The notes: generated by a model from the sequence alone, not told the origin. A stretch of 64,000 nt of DNA from Nitrospira sp. (GCA_016715825.1 JADJXO010000006.1:62001-126000), one strand, 5' to 3'; shown: positions 18,281-33,422, counted from the first letter of the stretch. Program-made: numbers and translations.

Positions 18281-18679
18281 ATGCCAGCTACAGAGGGAAA
18301 ATTGTCACAAGAGGAATTGATTAAGGCGATCGAAGGCATGAGCGTGTTGGATCTCGCCGAACTGGTGAAGGGGCTGGAGACGCGATTTGGTGTAACGGCA
18401 GCAGCTCCGGTTGCGATGGTCGCGGCACCGGCTGGTGGTGGAGCTGCAGCTCCCGCCGAGGAAAAGACGGCGTTTGACGTCGTGCTGGCGTCCGCACCGG
18501 CTGACAAGAAAATTCAAATCATTAAAGTCGTGCGAGAGCTGACGAGTCTCGGGCTCAAGGAAGCGAAGGATCTTGTCGAGGGTGCACCGAAGCCGGTCAA
18601 GACCGGGGCGACCAAGGAAGAGGCTGATACGATGAAGAAGAAGCTCGAAGAAAGCGGTGCCAAAGTCGAAATCAAATAA
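18281..18679 (+). CDS. rplL: Ribosomal protein L7/L12
   Basis: A 132-residue stalk protein. The N-terminal dimerisation region (LSQEELIKAIEGMSVLDLAE) is followed by an Ala/Pro/Gly hinge and the C-terminal factor-binding domain (EKTAFDVVLASAPADKKIQI, GLKEAKDLVEGAPKPVK). A strong ribosome-binding site (AAAGGAGAAGGGG) right before ATG 18281 supports independent initiation even though the upstream frame is open through it. Confidence 0.95.
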   Translation: MPATEGKLSQEELIKAIEGMSVLDLAELVKGLETRFGVTAAAPVAMVAAPAGGGAAAPAEEKTAFDVVLASAPADKKIQIIKVVRELTSLGLKEAKDLVEGAPKPVKTGATKEEADTMKKKLEESGAKVEIK

Positions 18680-18695
18680 CGAAGGAATTCGTCAT

Positions 18696-18768
18696 AGTCG
18701 CCAGTTGTGTATTCAGAAGTGATGGAGTCATCTGTCGGCTCTGTTGCCTTGTGATAAGGCTGGCGACT
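18696..18768 (+). promoter_or_regulatory. Structured rplL-rpoB intergenic RNA
   Basis: Bases 18696-18704 (AGTCGCCAG) are perfectly complementary to 18760-18768 (CTGGCGACT). Inside lies a smaller hairpin GCCTT/AAGGC (18746-18750 with 18756-18760), which shares one base with the outer stem. The position matches the rplL-rpoB attenuator or processing region known in enterobacteria, but that role is inferred here. Confidence 0.45.
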
Positions 18769-18801
18769 GCTGTTCACCGCTAACCGTGTGGAGGGGTAGG
18801 A

Positions 18802-21800
18802 ATGTCCGAAACGACTCTGCGAGATTTCGTCGAGCGAAAAGATTTCTCTCGCATCCGAACGAACATCGATATTCCAGATCTGATCGAAATTCAGAAGCGT
18901 TCCTATGAAGAGTTCTTACAACTTGAAGCCGAGCCTGAGCGTCGAAAAGATCATGGATTGCAGGCGGCGTTGGCCAGCGTCTTCCCCATACCGGACTATA
19001 ATAATACCGCCATGCTCGAGTTTTCGAGCTACACGTTAGGGACGCCGAAGTACGATGAGCGCGAATGTTTAGAACAGGGAATGACCTTCGCGGTTCCGCT
19101 TAAGTTGCGTGTCCGTCTAGTGGTGTTTGATAAGGAGGATAAGGGTCCTCGCAAGAAAGTGCTCGATGTGCGGGAGCAAGAGGTTTATGTCGGTGAATTG
19201 CCGCTCATGACTGAGCGAGGAACGTTTATCGTCAACGGGACGGAGCGCGTTGTCGTCAGTCAGCTGCATCGATCGCCGGGTGCATCCTTTACGCATGATA
19301 AAGGTAGGACACACGCAAGCGGGAAGGTCCTGTATTCTGCGCGAATCATTCCCTATCGGGGCTCATGGCTCGATTTTGAGTTCGATGCCAGGGACATTCT
19401 GTATGTCCGCATTGATCGCCGTCGAAAAATGCCGGCCACTATTTTACTGAAAGCGTTCGCATTTTCGAGTGACGACTTGCTCAAGATGTACTACCCCGTC
19501 GAAGAAATTCGGGTGTCGAAGGGGAAGATGTTCCGTAAGCTTGATCAGGAAATCCACCATGGACTTCGATGTTCGGTCGAGGTCACGGATAAAAATAGCA
19601 AGGAACCGTTGGTGCGGGAAGGTGCCAGGCTGACCAAGGGGGTCATTGCCAAGCTCAAAGCGGCAGGAGTGAAAGAAATTCCTATGCTTCCCACTGAGTT
19701 GGTGGGGCGTGCCATTCTCACGGAATTAGTCGATTCAAAAAATGAGAAGCTCGCGGAGAAGAACCAGCGATTGACTGCAGAGATTGTCGAACAGATCACC
19801 GAGAGCGACGTTGAAGAATTCAAGGTGATCTATCTCGATATGGCCACGGCGACGCCGGTGATCCTTGATACCTTGGAGATGGATAAGATAGGGTCAAAAG
19901 AAGAGGCGATGGTCGAAATCTATCGCCGCCTCCGTCCTGGTGAAACGCCATCGGTCGACACCGCCCGAGCGTTATTTGACAATTTGTTCTTGAACTCCAA
20001 ACGGTACGATTTGTCTCCGGTCGGCCGCCTGAAGCTCAATAAGAAACTCGGATTGGACTTGCCGCTTGAGCAGCGAACCTTGACGGCCCAAGATATTGTG
20101 GAAGTCATCCGCTACCTGGTGAATCTCAAGATCGGAAAAGGGGAAATCGACGACATTGACCACTTGGGGAATCGCCGTGTCCGCTCCGTGGGAGAATTGC
20201 TGGAGAATCAATTCCGGTTAGGGTTGGTGCGGATGGAGCGAAGTATCAAGGAGCGCATGAATCTCCTCGATATGGAAACGGTACTCCCACACGACCTGAT
20301 CAACGCCAAGCCAGTTGTGGCGGCAGTGAAAGAGTTCTTCAGCAGCAGTCAGCTTTCTCAGTTTATGGACCAAACGAATCCGTTGGCTGAGATTACGCAT
20401 AAGCGTCGACTTTCAGCGTTGGGGCCAGGAGGGCTCACGCGAGAACGCGCTGGGTTCGAAGTTCGGGACGTCCATCCCTCTCACTATAGCCGTATCTGTC
20501 CCATTGAGACGCCTGAAGGTCCCAACATCGGGTTGATTACGTCGTTGGCGACGTACGCACGTATCAATCAGTTTGGGTTCATTGAGGCGCCGTACCGCAA
20601 GGTTGCGAAGGGGCGAGTCACGGACGCAATCGAATTTCTTTCGGCGATTGAGGGCGACAAATACATCATCGCACAGGCCAACTCGAAGCTCGATGGGTCT
20701 GGGAAGCTCGTATCGGAAACGGTTTCGTGTCGGCATGGCGGAGACTTTGTCCTGGCGGATCCAGATCGCATTGAATATATGGATGTCTCGCCAAAGCAAG
20801 TCGTCAGCGTCGCGACTGCTCTCGTGCCGTTCTTGGAGCATGATGATGCTAATCGCGCGTTGATGGGTTCCAATATGCAGCGCCAGGCTGTCCCCCTAGT
20901 GACGTCCGAATCACCGCTGGTCGGGACCGGGATGGAAGCCGTCGTGGCTCGAGACTCGGGATATGTGATCCAATCCCGCCGATCCGGGGTCGTTGAAAGC
21001 GTTGATGCGACTCGGATTGTGGTGCGGGCCGATTCGAAAGACGGCAAGAAGGGAAAGGATTCCGGGCTCGATGTGTATGATCTGATCAAGTTCCAGCGCT
21101 CGAATCAGAATACATGTATCACGCAGACTCCCGTAGTTCGGATAGGCCAGCCGGTCAAGAAAGGGCAGGTACTCGGCGACGGGCCGGCCATTGATCATGG
21201 AGAATTGGCGCTAGGTAAAAATGTGCTTGTGGCGTTTATGCCATGGGGTGGCTACAACTTCGAAGACGCTATCCTGCTCAGTGAAAAATTGGTTCGTGAA
21301 GATGCCTTCACCTCCATCCATATCGAGGAGTTTGAGGTGGAAGCTCGGGATACCAAGTTAGGCAAGGAAGATGTCACTCGAGATATTCCTAATGTCGGCG
21401 AAGAGGCGCTGCGGAACTTGGACGAGAGCGGCATTATCCGGGTTGGTGCGGAAGTAAAACCAGGTGACATTCTGGTCGGCAAGGTGACGCCGAAAGGCGA
21501 AACTCAGTTGACCCCTGAAGAAAAACTCCTTCGCGCGATTTTTGGTGAAAAAGCTGGAGATGTGAAGGATACGTCTCTGACCGTCCCTCCGGGCGTAGAG
21601 GGTATTGTGGTCGACGTGAAAATCTTTTCGCGTAAAGGGCTGGATAAGGACGAGCGTTCAAAGAGCATCGAGACCGATGACCAGATGAAGCTGCAGCGGG
21701 ATCACCACGAAGAGCTGCGGATCATCGATGAAGAGAAGACGAAGAAGATACGGAAATTATTACTTGGTAAGGTGGTGGGTCGCGATCTCATGGATCCAGA

Positions 21801-22758
21801 GAGCGGCGACGTCATCTTGAAAAAGAAGGGGAAGTTGACGGCGGAGATTCTGCGTCGATTGCCCGACGATACGGTGCGTCACATTATTCTCAGCGATCCT
21901 GATGAGCAGAAGGAACTGGAGGACGTCGAACGGCGGGCAAAAGAGCAGATTGAAATTCTCCAGACCTTGTACGATGAGAAAGTTGGTCGTTTGAAGCGGG
22001 GAGATGAACTGCCTCCGGGTGTCATCAAGCTTGTCAAAGTCTACATCGCGATGAAGCGCAAGATTCAGGTCGGCGACAAGATGGCTGGTCGCCATGGGAA
22101 CAAGGGTGTCGTATCGAGAGTCCTGCCGGAAGAGGATATGCCTTATTTGCCCGATGGAACACCGGTAGAAATTGTCCTGAACCCTCTTGGCGTGCCGTCC
22201 CGTATGAACGTGGGACAAATTCTAGAGACTCACTTGGGCTGGGCGGCAAAAGCGTTGGGTATTAAGGTCGCGAGCCCGGTATTTGATGGAGCGTCTGAGA
22301 AAGAGATTAAGGACCTGCTCAAGAAGGCGAAGCTGCCGCTGAGCGGTCAGTCTCAGCTCGTTGATGGTAAGACGGGTGAGCCGTTCGGCAGTCCGGTTAC
22401 CGTCGGGTATATGTATGTCCTCAAGCTTCACCATCTTGTAGACGACAAGATCCACGCTCGTTCCATCGGTCCATATTCTTTGGTCACCCAGCAGCCGCTA
22501 GGTGGTAAGGCCCAGTTTGGTGGGCAGCGGTTAGGAGAAATGGAAGTCTGGGCGCTCCAAGCCTATGGTGCGGCGTCGACTCTGCAAGAGTTTCTCACCG
22601 TCAAATCAGACGATGTGCCGGGGCGATCGCGCATGTATGAAGCGATTGTTAAAGGCGAGCCGTTTCTCGAGCCTGGCTTACCGGAGTCGTTTAACGTGTT
22701 GGTCAAGGAATTACAGAGCTTGGGACTCGATGTAGAGTTGGTCAAATCGCAAGACTAA
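18802..22758 (+). CDS. rpoB: DNA-directed RNA polymerase beta subunit
   Basis: A 1318-residue catalytic subunit. Landmarks are the rifampicin-pocket region (SSSQLSQFMDQTNPLAEITH, then HKRRLSALGPGGL), the IETPEGPNIGLI motif and, near the C-terminus, MAGRHGNKGVVSRVLPEEDM and PLGGKAQFGGQRLGEMEVWA. The frame is intact. GGAGGGG precedes the ATG. rpoC follows 46 bases downstream. Confidence 0.98.
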   Translation: MSETTLRDFVERKDFSRIRTNIDIPDLIEIQKRSYEEFLQLEAEPERRKDHGLQAALASVFPIPDYNNTAMLEFSSYTLGTPKYDERECLEQGMTFAVPLKLRVRLVVFDKEDKGPRKKVLDVREQEVYVGELPLMTERGTFIVNGTERVVVSQLHRSPGASFTHDKGRTHASGKVLYSARIIPYRGSWLDFEFDARDILYVRIDRRRKMPATILLKAFAFSSDDLLKMYYPVEEIRVSKGKMFRKLDQEIHHGLRCSVEVTDKNSKEPLVREGARLTKGVIAKLKAAGVKEIPMLPTELVGRAILTELVDSKNEKLAEKNQRLTAEIVEQITESDVEEFKVIYLDMATATPVILDTLEMDKIGSKEEAMVEIYRRLRPGETPSVDTARALFDNLFLNSKRYDLSPVGRLKLNKKLGLDLPLEQRTLTAQDIVEVIRYLVNLKIGKGEIDDIDHLGNRRVRSVGELLENQFRLGLVRMERSIKERMNLLDMETVLPHDLINAKPVVAAVKEFFSSSQLSQFMDQTNPLAEITHKRRLSALGPGGLTRERAGFEVRDVHPSHYSRICPIETPEGPNIGLITSLATYARINQFGFIEAPYRKVAKGRVTDAIEFLSAIEGDKYIIAQANSKLDGSGKLVSETVSCRHGGDFVLADPDRIEYMDVSPKQVVSVATALVPFLEHDDANRALMGSNMQRQAVPLVTSESPLVGTGMEAVVARDSGYVIQSRRSGVVESVDATRIVVRADSKDGKKGKDSGLDVYDLIKFQRSNQNTCITQTPVVRIGQPVKKGQVLGDGPAIDHGELALGKNVLVAFMPWGGYNFEDAILLSEKLVREDAFTSIHIEEFEVEARDTKLGKEDVTRDIPNVGEEALRNLDESGIIRVGAEVKPGDILVGKVTPKGETQLTPEEKLLRAIFGEKAGDVKDTSLTVPPGVEGIVVDVKIFSRKGLDKDERSKSIETDDQMKLQRDHHEELRIIDEEKTKKIRKLLLGKVVGRDLMDPESGDVILKKKGKLTAEILRRLPDDTVRHIILSDPDEQKELEDVERRAKEQIEILQTLYDEKVGRLKRGDELPPGVIKLVKVYIAMKRKIQVGDKMAGRHGNKGVVSRVLPEEDMPYLPDGTPVEIVLNPLGVPSRMNVGQILETHLGWAAKALGIKVASPVFDGASEKEIKDLLKKAKLPLSGQSQLVDGKTGEPFGSPVTVGYMYVLKLHHLVDDKIHARSIGPYSLVTQQPLGGKAQFGGQRLGEMEVWALQAYGAASTLQEFLTVKSDDVPGRSRMYEAIVKGEPFLEPGLPESFNVLVKELQSLGLDVELVKSQD

Positions 22759-22804
22759 CCGCTTGTGTGCCGGAGGAAAACCGGCATCAGAGGAGGTCAC
22801 TACC

Positions 22805-26990
<4,186 letters not shown>

Positions 26991-27010
26991 CGAAAATGAA
27001 ACTTCTCCAC

Positions 27011-27039
27011 TTGACAGCCGTATAGTTGATCATTATAAT
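27011..27039 (+). promoter_or_regulatory. Consensus sigma-70-type promoter of the str operon
   Basis: A perfect TTGACA (27011-27016), exactly 17 bases, then a perfect TATAAT (27034-27039), 58 bases upstream of rpsL. It should drive rpsL-rpsG-fusA-tuf and perhaps the whole ribosomal block. Confidence 0.9.
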
Positions 27040-27096
27040 CCTGCGGCTTTGGGCTTGCGTGTAAGTAATTTTGGTTTTTGAAGAAGGTCTAAACAG

Positions 27097-27468
27097 ATGC
27101 CGACAATTAATCAGTTGGTTCGGAAAGGGCGAGTTTTTGTGAAGGCAAAAACCAAGAGCCCAGCGTTGAAGTCTTGTCCGCAGAAAAGAGGTGTGTGCTT
27201 ACGGGTCTACACAACAACGCCCAAAAAGCCAAATTCGGCCTTGCGAAAAGTTGCTCGTGTTCGTCTCACGAACGGGATGGAGGTTACGACCTATATCCCG
27301 GGGGTGGGTCATAATCTTCAGGAGCATTCAATTGTCCTCGTGCGAGGAGGGCGTGTTAAAGACCTTCCTGGTGTGCGATACCATTTGGTTCGCGGGGCGC
27401 TGGATGCAGTAGGGGTGGCGGATAGAAAGCAGAGCCGCTCAAAGTACGGCGCGAAGCGGCCTAAATAG
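27097..27468 (+). CDS. rpsL: Ribosomal protein S12
   Basis: A 123-residue decoding-centre protein (MPTINQLVRKGR). The TTPKKPNSALRKVARVRL loop carries the lysine equivalent to E. coli Lys43, and the second loop is PGVRYHLVRG. Both streptomycin-resistance lysine positions look wild type (PKKPNS and RVKDLPG). Confidence 0.98.
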   Translation: MPTINQLVRKGRVFVKAKTKSPALKSCPQKRGVCLRVYTTTPKKPNSALRKVARVRLTNGMEVTTYIPGVGHNLQEHSIVLVRGGRVKDLPGVRYHLVRGALDAVGVADRKQSRSKYGAKRPK

Positions 27469-27526
27469 TAAGTGGGTAGGCGGACTGGTTGCCTGACTCT
27501 AACCAAGACATCAACAATAGGACATT

Positions 27527-27997
27527 ATGCCACGCAGTAGATTTTTGGGCCAACGGGAAGTGCTTCCAGATGTGCGGTATCGCGACAAGCTGGTGGGGAA
27601 ATTTATTAATACATTGATGATCAACGGGAAGAAAAGTACTACTGAGCGCATCTGTTACGGGGCATTCGATGCCATTCAGGAAAAGACTGGTGGCGACCCG
27701 CTCAAGGTGTTCAAGGCTGCGGTTGACAACGTGAAGCCGATAGTTGAGGTTAAATCTCGTCGTGTTGGTGGAGCTTCGTATCAGGTTCCCGTTGAGATCA
27801 GGCCGGCGCGTCGTGTTTCGTTGGCGCTTCGTTGGTTGTCGCAATTTGCGCGTACGCGAGCCGGTAAGAGTATGCGAGAGAAACTTGCAGCCGAGCTATT
27901 GGATGCATCAAATAATACCGGGGCTGCAGTGAAAAAACGGGAAGACGTACATCGGATGGCAGAGGCGAATAAGGCATTCGCCCATTATCGCTGGTAG
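27527..27997 (+). CDS. rpsG: Ribosomal protein S7
   Basis: A 156-residue 30S head primary-binding protein. It begins MPRSRFLGQREVLPDVRYRD and contains VGGASYQVPVEIRPARR and HRMAEANKAFAHYRW at the C-terminus. It follows rpsL by 58 bases. Confidence 0.98.
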   Translation: MPRSRFLGQREVLPDVRYRDKLVGKFINTLMINGKKSTTERICYGAFDAIQEKTGGDPLKVFKAAVDNVKPIVEVKSRRVGGASYQVPVEIRPARRVSLALRWLSQFARTRAGKSMREKLAAELLDASNNTGAAVKKREDVHRMAEANKAFAHYRW

Positions 27998-28108
27998 CGT
28001 CGTTCTGTGCTGCAGTCGGGCCGTGCTGCGATCGCAGGCTTGAGTGCTTAATATCGCAGCAGTGTGGTGCGGCTTGATCTGCGGCACAGCTGTTTTTAGG
28101 GGAGTAAA

Positions 28109-30178
28109 GTGGCGCGTCAAACATCGCTAGGACATACTAGAAACATCGGCATTATGGCTCACATTGATGCTGGGAAGACTACGACCACCGAACGTATTCT
28201 CTACTACACCGGCATGACTCATAAATTAGGTGAGGTTCATGAGGGTGCGGCGACTATGGATTGGATGGAGCAGGAGCGGGAGCGTGGTATTACGATTACA
28301 TCTGCCGCGACGACCTGTTTCTGGCGTGACTATCGCATCAATATCATTGACACTCCGGGCCATGTTGACTTCACGATTGAAGTTGAGCGGTCGCTCCGTG
28401 TGCTTGATGGGGCAGTGGCAGCTTTCGATTCCGTGCAGGGCGTTGAGCCTCAGTCTGAGACGGTTTGGCGACAGGCGGATAAATATCATGTGCCACGCAT
28501 TGCCTTCATGAATAAGATGGATCGGGTAGGGGCTGATTTTTATGGAAGTGTTCAATCGATCATTGATCGCCTCGGTGCCAAGCCTGTCCCGATTCAAATT
28601 CCAATCGGCCGGGAAGCTGAGTTTCGGGGAGCAATCGATCTCGTTCGGATGAAGGGGTATTTCTACGACGACGAGACATTGGGTGCTAAGTACAAGGTGG
28701 ATGAGATTCCTTCTGATTTGCTCGCCCAGGCAACTGAATATCGAGAGAAAATGCTCGACGCAGTCGCGGAGTTTGATGACCAAGTGATGGAAAAGTACCT
28801 GAATGGCCACCCGTTGACAGAGGAAGAAGTGATGCGTGCAATCCGTGCCGCAACCATTTCTATGAAAATTACACCGGTCCTCTGTGGTTCTGCCTTTAAA
28901 AATAAGGGAGTACAACAGCTGTTGGACGGCGTAGTGGATTACCTTCCGTCACCTCTTGATATCCCTCCAGTGAAGGGAGTTGAGCCGAATAGCGGTAAAG
29001 AGGTCGAGCGTAAGGCGGATGATGCTCAGCCCTTTGCAGCGCTCGCATTCAAGATCATGTCGGATCCGTTTGCCGGTCAATTGACATACTTCCGTGTGTA
29101 TTCAGGTACGCTCAAGACGGGTACCCCAGTTCTGAACGTGACGAGGGGGACCAAGGACCGCATCGGGCGTCTCCTTAAGATGCATGCGAATAAGCGCGAA
29201 GATATTGATGAAGTTCATGCAGGAGACATCGCTGCAGCGGTAGGGCTTAAGGGGGCCACTACGGGGGATACGTTAGCTGATGAAAAGCAGCCTGTCCTGC
29301 TGGAGGTTATGAAGTTTCCTGAGCCGGTTATTGCGATGGCGATCGAGCCCAAGACTAAGCAAGATCAGGAAAAAATGGGCTTTGCTCTACAGAAGTTATC
29401 TCAAGAGGATCCCTCGTTCCGTGTGCGGACTGATGAGGAGACTGCTCAGACGATCATTGCCGGCATGGGGGAGTTGCATCTCGAGATCATTGTCGATCGA
29501 ATGTTGAGGGAATTCAAGGTTGAAGCGAACGTAGGGAAGCCTGAAGTTGCCTTTAGAGAAACGATACGACGAAAAGCAGAGGCGGAATCGAAGTACATCA
29601 AGCAGACTGGTGGTCGCGGTCAATATGGGCATGTTGTGCTGACGGTGGAGCCTGCGGAGCCTGGGAAGGGTCTGGAGTTTGTGAACAAAATTGCTGGCGG
29701 AGCGATTCCAAGAGAATACATTCCTGCCATTGAGAAAGGGGTTCGTGAGCGGATGGAGACCGGAGTTGTTGCGGGCTATCCTCTTAGGGACGTGAAAGTG
29801 ACCATTATTGATGGATCGTATCATGATGTGGATTCCAATGAGATGGCGTTTAAGATTGCCGGTTCCATGGGTTTCTCTGATGCGTGCAAGAAGGCCGATC
29901 CAGTTTTGCTTGAACCCATCATGAAAGTTGAGGTCTTGGTACCTCAGGAGTTTATGGGGGATGTTATTGGGAACCTAAATGGTCGGCGGGGTAAGGTGCA
30001 GGGCATGAAGGTTCGTGCTGGAGCGCAAGCGATTGATGCCGCTGTGCCATTGATGGAGATGTTCGGCTATGCGACCGACCTCCGGTCTCGAACGCAGGGT
30101 CGTGCTACCTACAGTATGGAGTTCGATCGCTACGAGCAGGTGCCCAAGAACATTGCGGAAGCCATTATTAAGAAGTAG
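28109..30178 (+). CDS. fusA: Elongation factor G
   Basis: A 689-residue translocase GTPase starting with GTG 28109. G1 is AHIDAGKTTTTERIL, switch I RGITITSAATT, switch II DTPGHVDFTIEVERS, G4 NKMDRVGADF. Domains II-V follow, with domain IV containing TGGRGQYGHVVL. A GGGGAG site precedes the start. Full length and intact. Confidence 0.98.
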   Translation: MARQTSLGHTRNIGIMAHIDAGKTTTTERILYYTGMTHKLGEVHEGAATMDWMEQERERGITITSAATTCFWRDYRINIIDTPGHVDFTIEVERSLRVLDGAVAAFDSVQGVEPQSETVWRQADKYHVPRIAFMNKMDRVGADFYGSVQSIIDRLGAKPVPIQIPIGREAEFRGAIDLVRMKGYFYDDETLGAKYKVDEIPSDLLAQATEYREKMLDAVAEFDDQVMEKYLNGHPLTEEEVMRAIRAATISMKITPVLCGSAFKNKGVQQLLDGVVDYLPSPLDIPPVKGVEPNSGKEVERKADDAQPFAALAFKIMSDPFAGQLTYFRVYSGTLKTGTPVLNVTRGTKDRIGRLLKMHANKREDIDEVHAGDIAAAVGLKGATTGDTLADEKQPVLLEVMKFPEPVIAMAIEPKTKQDQEKMGFALQKLSQEDPSFRVRTDEETAQTIIAGMGELHLEIIVDRMLREFKVEANVGKPEVAFRETIRRKAEAESKYIKQTGGRGQYGHVVLTVEPAEPGKGLEFVNKIAGGAIPREYIPAIEKGVRERMETGVVAGYPLRDVKVTIIDGSYHDVDSNEMAFKIAGSMGFSDACKKADPVLLEPIMKVEVLVPQEFMGDVIGNLNGRRGKVQGMKVRAGAQAIDAAVPLMEMFGYATDLRSRTQGRATYSMEFDRYEQVPKNIAEAIIKK

Positions 30179-30209
30179 GGGTTACTGAAATACGGGAGGG
30201 AGTTGGGTT

Positions 30210-31415
<1,206 letters not shown>

Positions 31416-31457
31416 CGAATCTGGCAAGCGTCCAGTGGATGGATTAGGAGTAACGAC

Positions 31458-31769
31458 GTGAAAGTCGATCAGCGAATTAGAATTAGGTTGCGAGGTTTTG
31501 ACTATCGAGTTCTCGATCAGTCTGTAAGTGAAATTGTTGAAACTGTTCGGCGTAGTGGAGCAAGGATGGTTGGGCCGATTCCACTTCCCACTCGAATCGA
31601 GAACATTACGGTTGAGCGATCGACGCATGCCGATAAGAAATCGCGTGAACAATTTGAAATGCGTACTCACAAGCGGCTCCTCGATATCATGGAACCAACT
31701 CCTGAGACTATGGACTCGTTGATGAAGCTCAATTTAGCCGCTGGTGTGGACGTCGAGATAAAGTTATGA
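31458..31769 (+). CDS. rpsJ: Ribosomal protein S10 (NusE)
   Basis: A 103-residue protein of the 30S head that also acts in Nus antitermination complexes. It contains RIRLRGFDYRVLDQSVSEIV and MRTHKRLLDIMEPTPETMDS. GTG start (GTGAAAGTCG) with GGAGTAA upstream. First gene of the S10 operon. Confidence 0.97.
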   Translation: MKVDQRIRIRLRGFDYRVLDQSVSEIVETVRRSGARMVGPIPLPTRIENITVERSTHADKKSREQFEMRTHKRLLDIMEPTPETMDSLMKLNLAAGVDVEIKL

Positions 31770-31838
31770 GTCCTGGGTGCTAAGCGCTCAATTTTTAAGC
31801 GATAGCACGCAGAACGCAACATACAGTACTGGACGAAT

Positions 31839-32459
31839 ATGACAAACGGACTGATCGGGAAGAAGCTCGGGATGACGCAAGTGTTCGATGAAAGTCGGTT
31901 GACTCCGGTGACTGTGATTGAGGCGGGTCCTTGTAGAGTTGTCGCGGTGCGGACGAAGGAGCGAGACCGGTATGAAGCGATTCAACTTTCGTTTGGTGAA
32001 GTCAAAGAGCGAAAGCTTTCGAAGCCAGAACTTGGTCATCTGAAGAAGAATGATGCCCCGCCTAGCCGTATCTTACGTGAATTCAAGAAGGACGGTGAGG
32101 CGGCAGTGGGGCAGTTAGTCACGGTGGAGATGTTTAAGAGAGGGGATTGGGTTGACGTGATCGGTGTGTCGAAGGGAAAGGGGTTCCAGGGCGTTGTTAA
32201 GCGACATCATTACGCTGGCGGTCCTGAATCTCACGGCTCCATGTTTCACAGAGCTCCTGGATCAATTGGAGCAAGTTCGTTCCCGTCTCGTGTTTGGAAG
32301 GGGAAAACGCTCCCAGGTCATATGGGATCAGAGCGGATTACGGTTCATCGTTTGAAAGTCATTGAGTCCCGATTGGAAGAGAATCTCCTGTTTGTCCGCG
32401 GGGCGATTCCCGGAGCGGCGAACGGCGTTGTTGTCGTGCGTAAGTCAAAGAAGAGTTAG
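31839..32459 (+). CDS. rplC: Ribosomal protein L3
   Basis: A 206-residue peptidyl-transferase-centre neighbour protein (GLIGKKLGMTQVFDE, then HYAGGPESHGSMFHRAPGSI). The latter loop approaches the catalytic centre. The family's conserved glutamine is in ASSFPSRVWKGKTLPGHMG (normally SSpsrv-k-k-mpG) and appears normal. Confidence 0.97.
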   Translation: MTNGLIGKKLGMTQVFDESRLTPVTVIEAGPCRVVAVRTKERDRYEAIQLSFGEVKERKLSKPELGHLKKNDAPPSRILREFKKDGEAAVGQLVTVEMFKRGDWVDVIGVSKGKGFQGVVKRHHYAGGPESHGSMFHRAPGSIGASSFPSRVWKGKTLPGHMGSERITVHRLKVIESRLEENLLFVRGAIPGAANGVVVVRKSKKS

Positions 32460-32460
32460 C

Positions 32461-33084
32461 ATGCCTACTATTGATCTGGTGGATTTACAGAAAAAAAAGG
32501 TGGGGACTGTTGATCTGTCTCCACAGGTCTTTGGATGCGAATCGCGTGCCGCGTTGGTCCATGAGGTAGTGATCATGCAGCGTGCATGCGAACGCAGAGG
32601 TACGGCCTCGACTTTGCGCCGAGGTGAGGTGAGTGGGTCTGGAAAGAAGCCTTGGAAGCAAAAGCATACCGGACGTGCAAGAGCCGGTTCGCTTCGCTCT
32701 CCGGTTTGGCGGCACGGTGGAAGTGTCTTTGGGCCGAAGCCTAGGAGCTATGCCTACTCGATCCCGAGGAAGAAATATCGGGCAGCTCTTCAGAGTGCTT
32801 TATCAGCCAAAGTCGCCGAGGGGAAATTGTTTGTCGTGGCAGATCTATCTCTACAACAGCCTAGGACGAAATTGTTGGCTCAAGCATTAAGGCACTTCTG
32901 TGGAAGTGAGCATGTGTTGGTGATCAGCGGGAAGTCGCAGACAGAAATTTTCCGGGCAGCTGAAAATCTGACCGATGTTAAGGTTCTTAGTGCCGATCAA
33001 CTGAACGTCTATGATATTGTGCGTGCTCATGTGATTTTGATTTCACAGGGAGAGCTTGGCCCTGTGAGTGAGGCCTGGTCATGA
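32461..33084 (+). CDS. rplD: Ribosomal protein L4
   Basis: A 207-residue protein with the exit-tunnel loop (KKPWKQKHTGRARAGSLRSP). In E. coli L4 represses the S10 operon. ATG 32461 follows the rplC stop with two bases between; the longer open frame (32362) overlaps rplC and is not used. It overlaps rplW by four bases (ATGA). Confidence 0.97.
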   Translation: MPTIDLVDLQKKKVGTVDLSPQVFGCESRAALVHEVVIMQRACERRGTASTLRRGEVSGSGKKPWKQKHTGRARAGSLRSPVWRHGGSVFGPKPRSYAYSIPRKKYRAALQSALSAKVAEGKLFVVADLSLQQPRTKLLAQALRHFCGSEHVLVISGKSQTEIFRAAENLTDVKVLSADQLNVYDIVRAHVILISQGELGPVSEAWS

Positions 33085-33374
33085 AGGTAGATATGCATAG
33101 GATCCTGGTTCAACCGTTATTGACTGAAAAGATCACTGGGCTTCGAGAGAAGACTAACACGGTGGGTTTCGTCGTTCATCGTGAGGCTAATCGTGTTCAG
33201 ATCAAGCAAGCCGTTGAGGCGCTTCTTAAGGTTAAAGTTGAGAAGGTGAATCTGGTGAATGTTCGCGGCAAGGTGAAGCGGCTTGGTCGTTTCTCTGGTA
33301 AGCGGTCTGATTGGAAAAAGGCTTTTGTCACGCTCAAGGAAGGCGAAAAATTGGAGATGTATGAGAGTGCCTAA
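33081..33374 (+). CDS. rplW: Ribosomal protein L23
   Basis: A 97-residue tunnel-exit protein (LVQPLLTEKITGLREK, then LKVKVEKVNLVNVRGKVKR), the docking site for trigger factor and SRP in known ribosomes. It starts inside the rplD stop (ATGA overlap). Confidence 0.97.
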   Translation: MKVDMHRILVQPLLTEKITGLREKTNTVGFVVHREANRVQIKQAVEALLKVKVEKVNLVNVRGKVKRLGRFSGKRSDWKKAFVTLKEGEKLEMYESA

Positions 33375-33422
33375 CGCTGAGCACGTTCGAGTCAACGAGG
33401 AATTGAGCGTAAGAGGTAGTGT

